DNA from: Holothuria scabra
Lineage: Eukaryota; Echinodermata; Holothuroidea; Aspidochirotida; Holothuriidae
DNA: 64,000 nt
Direction of reading: 5' to 3'
Assembly (NCBI GenBank): GCA_037179385.1
Contig: CM074189.1
Span: 23,807,648-23,871,647 of the forward strand
The translations under genes were made by a program, and so were the position numbers. Position 1 is the stretch's first letter. Each line of letters starts with the position of its first letter. Below, in pieces: positions 60,634 to 64,000 of the stretch. The notes under the pieces were generated by a model. It did not search any database. It saw only the letters and a program-made list of their open reading frames with translations, and was not told the origin of the DNA.

Positions 60634-61091
60634 TTAAATAGCAAAAACAGTCCATCCAAACTTATTTTAAAGAATCAACTTATATCTCACAATTTTCTTT
60701 TGTACTTCAAAGTATATATCTTTCATAATACTTTTCGCTTCCCAGGTTGAGTCATACGAAAGATCGACTCTAAAAAAGGAACCTACTGCGGTTGTGCTTG
60801 ATGCTCCCCATAAGCAATGGAGTAGGGGAAACAATCCAATGAGCCACAACTGGAAAAAAGGTTGTGGAGGGCTCGACTTGAACCAACAGGTTGGAAACTG
60901 GGCAAAACTCTATCTAACTAACTATTAACTTCATAATACTTTTTGACTGCAATATTGCACATCAAGGTAAACCAAGCTGTTTGTCTAGTAAATTTCTCAT
61001 TCGAAGAGAAGAAAACATGTCACATGACTCTAAAAGAACCAATCATGGAACAGGATAGTCTACTGCTTCAATTGACAATACTTCCCCTTAA
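60634..61091 (+). mobile_element. Family C TTAA element interrupted by a SINE
   Basis: It runs TTAAATAGCAAAAACAGTCC to AATACTTCCCCTTAA. Removing the SINE at 60736-60929 and one duplication leaves 250 bp, the family size, and restores CATAATACTTTTTGACTGCA. Confidence 0.88.
60736..60929 (+). mobile_element. 5'-truncated SINE of the same family, inserted in a C element
   Basis: A 194-bp copy starts within the B-box region (CGCTTCCCAGG), so the A box is missing. It is flanked by the perfect 14-bp duplication TTCATAATACTTTT (60722-60735 and 60930-60943). Body and CTAACTAACT tail match the full copy at 49262. Confidence 0.9.
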
Positions 61092-63484
61092 ATCTAGGGT
61101 ACATAGGGTCTTTTGGGCCACTTAATGGGACACTGATGCATGCAATTCTCCATTCTCTTTTGCATATCTGCAGAGCAATTGTCTCAATGGCAATAGGATC
61201 CGTTTCTAAAATATTTTTTATGACTCTGTCTGTGAAGGCAGAAAGGCACAAAGTGATCAAACTCTACAGGCCAAATTATTCTTTACCTTACTTGGTAAAC
61301 ATTGAGTTAAGGCAATCTCATTTCCAAATCCTTCCCCTTATTTTAACAGAAGAAGAAAATGCCTCTATCATAAATAACTCCTGCAGTTCTATTTACAGAA
61401 TCATGTCCAGAGCCCTTACATTATAATCAGAAATATTTCATTTCTACGCAGCTTTTAATAGTAAGTAGTGTCCGCCATCCTATTTTCACTTTCCATAAAC
61501 CATCAATGTGTGTGTTTGGCATTATATTCTCACGTACGTTCCCCAACCTGTTCTCTTTTCTATATATAGTGCAATCAATCACAGTAGCTGACTTGAAAAT
61601 GGGTTGCACCAGGCCACCCTTGAAAGTTTAAAAGTGTATCAGACCAATTTCTATCAAACTAGACTCTCCCACCCTCATAAAACACTGTGATATAAACCAT
61701 CCCACTACTTAAATAGACGCTTGATTTACAAACCCATGCAATGGCAACAGGTCTTTTTCTATCTTTGCTGAGAGCATATTGTCACATTTGTCGCCGAAAA
61801 ATCAATCCTTTAAGATTTTTGCCAATGTAATCACCATGGCAACCAAGTTCAACGACTTGAGCCATGTGCACTCATTTAGAATGCAAAGTCTATCTGTTAG
61901 CTGTATGAGTTTTTACTTTTTTACAAATCACACTGTCTGGTTAAGTTTCAATATTTTTCAGTAAATATACATAAGGAATAAATTTCAACTTAAAGCCAAG
62001 TATTCCCTCTTGAAATTAATATGAAAGTTATTCAACCTCCTAAGAGTCACATATCGACAATGTACATTAATTTACATGAAGCTGTACCCTTAAAACACAT
62101 TCCTGAGCAGAGAAAAATTATCATGACATTTATCAAGTTACCAGTACAACAGAAAGAGTTGAATAAAAAAAATCTATCGGCAAAATCACACAGATCTAAC
62201 CACATGTGTGCTCTTGAAATTTTGACAGCCTCCATCCCACACCTACACTGTACTGCAATTTATATTCTCTAAGTAAATTCTTAGTTCATAAAATAATATG
62301 AAATTTCTTCCAAAATAAAGTGAAAAACCCAGGTAAAATTTTACTTGAAGTGCACTAATTTAGGCACAACATAAAAGAGCCAGTCACATTCATTTTTTGC
62401 TAAGGCTTGTGTAAAAATATTCCAACTCATTGTCAAATTCCTTCCTTAATTTGCAAAAAAAAACAAAAGAAAAAAAAGGAAAAAAATTTTCAAATGTGGA
62501 AAGACATGTCCTTGAGAAATGACAAATTCAATTTATCATCTAGTATATTCTTCATGTGCAAAAAATGCTAACGTCTCGACTCAGATTCAATTGATTGGAT
62601 GCTTCGTTTAAAGTCCATATTTGATCACCTTGTCAAGAGCCATGGCCTCAGGATTTCACTCGTTTGGAAAAAATTACAAATAGCACTATGAATTGTGAAA
62701 AATTGTACAGGTCTTCCTACATGTTCAATGATGCCTTAATTTGAGCTTGTGTGATGATTGTGAATTTGATTTTATTGAAAGGAAATGAATGCAGTAGGTT
62801 TTTTGGAAATAAATCCTGGCCTAATTTACTAAAAATAATATTTTGGCAATTTTTCCTTTACTGACTCATAAAATGTATCGATCTCCTCATTCTGAAAATG
62901 GCTGGATTTCTTAATAGCCGTCCCCAACTTGATCACAAGTATCGCTAAGTGGGAATGACAGGTAAAGGATAAGATATTTTAACTATAAGAAAGGGTGAGG
63001 TTCTTAGGATAAAACCATACATGAAACTTCATGGCACTTTAAGCTCAGATACAATGAATCACATGTAGTCAGGCATAGAGGACATATAAAGGGGTTGGGT
63101 TTCTAAACCTTTTTTGTTTAGCACTCCGAAGTAAAACTGAATGCAAATGCTATGCAACAAGTGAGTGAGCATATTCTCATGAATATTAACCCTCTAGATT
63201 ACTAAATTTCAGGCAATCATTATGAGATTTCATAACAATCAAGCAAGAACTGCCAAGTGATGCATATGAACTATTTTTTTTTTTTTTTTTGACTAATAAA
63301 CTGTCCTCTCCAGTCCTTGCGGCATCTGGCCAAGAATTAACCTGCTTGAATATTAAGCAGATGCAAGGGCGGATCCAACCTCTAGCTCATAGGGGGCAGT
63401 TTGAAAAGGTGGTGGCAGCACATCTGACTAATACAATAATGTATGCTCTCTATTTTTAACACTGCAAGGTACCATCATAAGGTA
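61092..63484. other. Non-coding stretch, nothing recognised
   Basis: Open frames at 61136-61426 and 62021-62272 lack domains and splice support. A-rich and T-rich runs occur near 62455 and 63275. Confidence 0.4.
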
Positions 63485-63530
63485 GCACTAACGTTAAGCG
63501 TCGCGTCGCGTCGCATCGCGTTACACAGCT
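63485..63530. repeat. CpG-rich simple repeat
   Basis: CGTCGCGTCGCGTCGCATCG forms a short five-base repeat, the most CpG-dense spot in the window. It is followed by an inverted pair CTCTCAATCAGT (63529) and ACTGATTGAGGG (63628). Confidence 0.55.
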
Positions 63531-64000
63531 CTCAATCAGTACTGTGCTTAGTATCCGTACAGGCTACATTCCGAATACAAGTACAGTATTCAGAGCGTAG
63601 TCTATACATAGCGTAGTGTAATGGGAACTGATTGAGGGCTATTTTAATACAGTGTTTCATTGGGTCGGTCATCACTCATCACAGTGGGCATGAGTGTAAT
63701 ATTTTTACTGTAGTGCAGATAGGAAGACAATTTTGAACGGTCTGCTCTGCATGAAAAAAAAAATATGGCTCGTGCATGCACATCGTGATCACTGTTGCAA
63801 TGGGCTATGCAACGCTACGCAAGTCTGTATGTGCCGTTATCTTATGTGTCATGTGTTGAGAGAAACCTAGCACACACGTATTGTGTAGTACGTATCTCAT
63901 CCAAACGCACGTACTTGCACACAGTCACATAAATGGCAATGTTATTGCTTGATGTAAATTTGACATGTAAATGTGAGATAAATATAGCCTGCCAGTATTA

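Overview
This window is AT-rich, repeat-laden animal DNA. It has no operons or bacterial ribosome-binding sites. The longest open frame that looks like a known protein belongs to a decayed LINE. Spliced immunoglobulin-type coding, a tRNA-derived SINE, a CR1/L2-like LINE and a dense population of short inverted-repeat elements fit a marine invertebrate. A deuterostome such as an echinoderm is my guess, but nothing in the window fixes the species.

The host gene signal is on the minus strand. An exon at 31700-31362 encodes one immunoglobulin domain. An exon at 10957-10757 encodes a juxtamembrane linker, one transmembrane helix and the start of a basic cytoplasmic tail. Both are bounded by good splice sites and both are symmetric phase 1-1, the usual arrangement for immunoglobulin-superfamily genes. 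They therefore read in frame into one another across a 20.4 kb intron, and the likely product is a type I membrane immunoglobulin protein. A weaker upstream exon candidate (37554-37440) ends in the same phase, and a possible short terminal exon lies at 10540-10497. The rest of the window is probably intron or flank of this gene.

Most other recognisable sequence is mobile. At least five families of 200-600 bp elements begin and end with TTAA: families B (about 300 bp), C (about 255 bp), F (about 600 bp), G (about 350 bp) and I (260 bp). Several copies are nested or abut at one shared TTAA. There are also a hAT-type element with a perfect 8-bp target duplication (57012-57517), an almost completely palindromic 406-bp element (56566-56971), several foldback elements with arms of about 90-120 bp, and six tRNA-derived SINE copies, two with clean target duplications. 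A 5'-truncated LINE (about 29305-30190) and a 5-unit, roughly 160-bp tandem repeat split by a SINE (48960-50015) complete the repeat content.

Separate observations allow a relative chronology: SINEs landed inside a C element and inside the tandem repeat, and an F element landed inside a G element. Family letters are labels used only here. I saw no CRISPR array, rRNA or intact functional tRNA.
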